From contig NZ_MASR01000001.1 in NCBI RefSeq assembly GCF_001758195.1, positions 1,922,001 through 1,986,000 on the forward strand: 64,000 nucleotides of DNA, written 5' to 3'. Below the pieces are notes generated by a model. That model was not told the DNA's origin and did no database searches. It saw only the letters and a list, made by a program, of their open reading frames with translations. The DNA is from Pseudohongiella acticola. Its GTDB lineage: Bacteria; Pseudomonadota; Gammaproteobacteria; Pseudomonadales; Pseudohongiellaceae. How positions within the stretch are numbered: position 1 is the stretch's first letter; every line of letters begins with the position of its first letter. A program made the position numbers and the translations under genes. Positions 62,167-64,000 of this stretch are shown one piece after another.

Positions 62167-62751
62167 ATGTTTAGAGCGTTCGCAGTTTTATTATTAGTTT
62201 TATTACTTTCAGGGTGTGAAACACTCGGTGGTGCATGGGTGAAGAAATCGTCGATAGCTTTTGTCAAAGATTCGGGTGGAAGTCTATCAATTTGGAATGC
62301 CGAAATGTCCGCTGCGGTCGCTTACAATTCTGGGCAAATCTGCATGCAAAGGGCTTTGGCAGTCAAAACAATTGACGCTAAAACCTCTTTGAAAGTGTCA
62401 GAGGCTATGCTTGCGTTATCTGAAACAGCTAGAGCAGCCGCAGCTAGTGGCAGCTCCGCGGACTTAGTATCAGTAACCAGCTCCTTAACAGAAACAGCGC
62501 AACTTTTAACGACTAGCACTGAACGTACAACATTTCTTGATTTAGGTATGTTCTACACATGCCAAATATCGGCAAACGGTGGGCTTACCGATACTCAAAC
62601 AGCTGAACTTATAAGGGTGATATCAATTTCAGGTGCAGCAATAGGTGGGCCTAATTCAGATCAGGTTATAAAAGACGCAAACAGCAAAACAATAACTCCT
62701 GGTGATAATACGTCTACACCAAAGTCAGCAGTACTCACAGCGAAACAATAA
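62167..62751 (+). CDS. small lipoprotein (cassette 2)
   Basis: The 194-residue protein has a signal peptide with lipobox LLLSGC (Cys about 17) and an Ala/Ser/Thr-rich mature part with alternating helices (SEAMLALSETARAAAASGSS). Two further Cys (GQICMQRA and YTCQIS) could pair. I do not recognise a family. A TTG two codons earlier is an alternative start; GAGGAT lies upstream. The stop codon touches attC site 2, as in a compact cassette. Confidence 0.7.
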   Translation: MFRAFAVLLLVLLLSGCETLGGAWVKKSSIAFVKDSGGSLSIWNAEMSAAVAYNSGQICMQRALAVKTIDAKTSLKVSEAMLALSETARAAAASGSSADLVSVTSSLTETAQLLTTSTERTTFLDLGMFYTCQISANGGLTDTQTAELIRVISISGAAIGGPNSDQVIKDANSKTITPGDNTSTPKSAVLTAKQ

Positions 62752-62752
62752 T

Positions 62753-62871
62753 GCCTAACAAAAGCTGCACTCGGACACATATTACTACGCTCGTTTTTGT
62801 GTATGTCGCACTGCTCCATTTTCACACAAAAACGATCCCTGCAATATGTGCTAGCGTGCTTGGCGTTAGGC
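62753..62871 (+). other. attC site 2
   Basis: The perfect complementary cores GCCTAAC (62753-62759) and GTTAGGC (62865-62871) bracket a 119-bp imperfect inverted repeat with arms CACATATT/AATATGTG and CGTTTTTGTGT/ACACAAAAACG. This is a canonical long attC. It directly follows the lipoprotein gene's stop codon. Confidence 0.9.
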
Positions 62872-62895
62872 TGTCAATTATATCTAGGTAACAGA

Positions 62896-63696
62896 ATGAA
62901 GGTACCACTTAAACATTTAGCTAAACCAGCTCTTTTCGTATCATTCGTATGCTTGACAATAATTCCAGCATTTTTAATTTCTGATAGATATGGTATTTCA
63001 TACAGTTCGGAAGTTGAGACTATCACCGCTAGCGTGAGTACAGAGTGTGAAAATGTTGATAATCTTGAATTTTTCGTAACAACAGAAGAAGGTTTCGATG
63101 ATAGTAGAGTCCAAGTAGCCATTAACTTAAAGGATGGTAATTCATATATATCGCATGATTGTGAAAAAGTTGTTATCGCTTTAGGTAAAAACTCTCCCAG
63201 CAGGGTTGTATTAACTGATTACTTTAGCGAAGAGATTCTATTAGATAACGTAATAAAGGAAGATGGAGATGAAAATTATTCCTTGACCCTCAATTATGAA
63301 GAAACTCCAATTCTAGCCGGTATTGTTTTTAGTTACGATGATTCAATAGATCGGTCGGGCATAGCAAACTATGCAATTAGAGGGCGGTTTCGTATCTCAG
63401 ATCATAACGTCACGCCAGAAGTAAGTGAGGTGCAATCAAAAGTATTCTTCTCATTGCCGTATATATTCTCTCCCAATGGTCATTTTCCACAATCTACCAG
63501 TCAAACAGTTGATAGCAATTTCGATCATATTAAATATAACTTTCCCAGCGACACAGAAACAATTATTGTTAAGTGGACGGATCAAGACAGACAAGACCGA
63601 AGTGTTCTTGAGATGCTACTCTTATCCGCTCTATTTGGTGTAGGAATTTCAGGGCTAATTGAATTTGCATTAAGCCGTTTGAAAGCCAAAATCTAG
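62896..63696 (+). CDS. two-TM membrane protein of unknown function (cassette 3)
   Basis: The 266-residue protein has a helix near the N-terminus (about 10-28), an acidic, beta-rich middle that should lie outside the cytoplasm (about 30-230), and a C-terminal helix (about 238-258) ending in SRLKAKI. Two Cys in the first part (STECEN and SHDCEK) may form a disulfide. No family is recognised. The ATG at 62896 was chosen because the longer frame would include attC site 2. The stop codon TAG shares its G with attC site 3. Confidence 0.7.
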   Translation: MKVPLKHLAKPALFVSFVCLTIIPAFLISDRYGISYSSEVETITASVSTECENVDNLEFFVTTEEGFDDSRVQVAINLKDGNSYISHDCEKVVIALGKNSPSRVVLTDYFSEEILLDNVIKEDGDENYSLTLNYEETPILAGIVFSYDDSIDRSGIANYAIRGRFRISDHNVTPEVSEVQSKVFFSLPYIFSPNGHFPQSTSQTVDSNFDHIKYNFPSDTETIIVKWTDQDRQDRSVLEMLLLSALFGVGISGLIEFALSRLKAKI

Positions 63697-63767
63697 CCTA
63701 ACAAGGCGCTTCTGTCGGACAATTTTTCCGCTGCGGGCCAAAATTTCCGCAGAGCGAAACATTATGC
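63696..63767 (+). other. attC site 3 (degenerate right core)
   Basis: The left core GCCTAAC (63696-63702) is perfect. The right core reads ATTATGC (63761-63767) in place of GTTATGC. In between, CGCTTCTGTCGG pairs with CCGCAGAGCG with two unpaired T (extrahelical), and AATTTT/AAAATT pairs inside. It is 72 bp long, a short attC. The mutated G would weaken recombination at this end. Confidence 0.72.
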
Positions 63768-63790
63768 ACTAAAAATCGTCGTAAACTGTT

Positions 63791-64000
63791 ATGAATGAAT
63801 TAGCCCAAATCGTGTTATTAACCCTAATCGCAGGATGTGCCATGCCACTTGGTGCGTCGATTGCTTCGGTTGAGCGAATCAGTCCGCGTTGGTTAGAAAC
63901 CGAAGTTCGCCATGGCGTTATTGCTTTTGGTGGTGGTGCACTTTTATCCGCAGTCGCGCTGGTTCTTGTTCCTCAGGGCGTGAATAATTTGTCTTCGGTT
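63791..64000 (+). CDS. ZIP-family metal transporter, N-terminal part
   Basis: The frame begins with an ATG at 63791 and is open to the right edge (70 residues). MNELAQIVLLTLIAGCAMPLGASI and FGGGALLSAVALVLVPQGV match the start of the chromosomal ZIP protein at 13418-14128 (FGGGALLAAISLVLLP). ZIP carriers import divalent metals. It follows attC site 3 on the same strand, so it may be a fourth cassette. No clear ribosome site is seen before the ATG. Confidence 0.75.
   Translation, partial: MNELAQIVLLTLIAGCAMPLGASIASVERISPRWLETEVRHGVIAFGGGALLSAVALVLVPQGVNNLSSV

Larger units (their letters stand above)
61256..64000 (+). mobile_element. integron gene-cassette array (no integrase in window)
   Basis: An AT-rich segment begins at GTTAGGA (61256-61262), which resembles the integron core GTTRRRY but ends in A. 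It contains three attC-like sites (61978-62094, 62753-62871, 63696-63767), each located right after one + strand gene. Cassette 1 carries a ClpP-like gene, cassette 2 a lipoprotein gene, cassette 3 a membrane protein gene, and a ZIP gene starts a fourth unit. All genes point away from the chromosomal genes at left, and no intI is found, so this could be a CALIN or the start of a large array whose integrase lies elsewhere. Confidence 0.82.

Noticed and set aside
1-64000. CRISPR arrays, rRNA, tRNA genes, prophage or insertion-sequence transposases
   Set aside because: No regularly spaced repeats, no rRNA or tRNA-like sequence and no transposase frame were seen by eye; a covariance-model scan would be needed to exclude small RNAs.

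Overview
The window reads as the chromosome of a Gram-negative, probably marine gammaproteobacterium. It carries TonB and outer-membrane proteins, lipoproteins with clear lipoboxes, a Pseudomonas-type homoserine kinase, a MacB-like ABC export system, DUF5916 and SIMPL proteins and a vitamin B12 riboswitch. Most of it is GC-rich. The last 2.7 kb (from about 61256) is clearly AT-rich and differs in codon use. I cannot name the genus; a Pseudohongiella/OM-type lineage is only a guess.

Layout. 1-630: end of an ATP-grasp gene that runs off the left edge. 752-5774: a conserved exported protein, then a small chemosensory-like cluster (CheA-like kinase divergent from an MCP-like hairpin protein, a CheX-like phosphatase and a CheY-like receiver). 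5846-10114: a MarR regulator with an operator in its own promoter, then a cobalamin locus (riboswitch, BtuB, small membrane protein, cobalamin-binding protein). 10094-14250: lipoprotein, a VOC/DUF1428 operon, MFS transporter, pterin dehydratase, ZIP transporter and a GGDEF tail remnant. 14421-20488: OB-like secreted protein, MacB-type ABC efflux operon, DUF3309 miniprotein and DksA-like zinc-finger protein. 20519-30624: sulfatase-like membrane enzyme plus FkbM methyltransferase, sugar dehydrogenase, RidA, lipoprotein hydrolase, GAF-GGDEF cyclase, TPR lipoprotein, GNAT and PepSY-like protein. 30665-34303: SGNH hydrolase, glycosyltransferase, DedA protein, haloalkane dehalogenase and cupin, interspersed with three copies of a REP-like palindrome. 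34384-41866: DHA2 exporter, thrB, GT-C-like membrane protein, and a GntR/ABC/acyltransferase operon with an operator over the start codon. 41867-55349: hydrolases, DUF5916 protein, PPK2, methyltransferase, SIMPL, an Ada-AlkA/Ogt alkylation-repair pair, MDR oxidoreductase, GST, WYL regulator and AEC transporter. 55379-60931: YadGH-like ABC exporter, an ECF42-type sigma factor with two DGPF (YCII) proteins, and a glycosyltransferase-like protein. 61256-64000: integron gene cassettes with three attC sites.

The two strongest non-obvious signals are these. (1) A promoter-like motif TGTCGA-N17-CGAC occurs upstream of the DGPF operon next to the ECF42 sigma gene, and again, with identical spacing, 47 kb away upstream of the DUF1428/VOC operon. 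This suggests a two-operon ECF42 regulon. (2) An integrase-less (within this window) cassette array encodes a ClpP-like Ser/His protease with its own promoter, a small lipoprotein, a two-TM membrane protein, and the start of a ZIP metal transporter similar to the chromosomal ZIP gene at 13418-14128.
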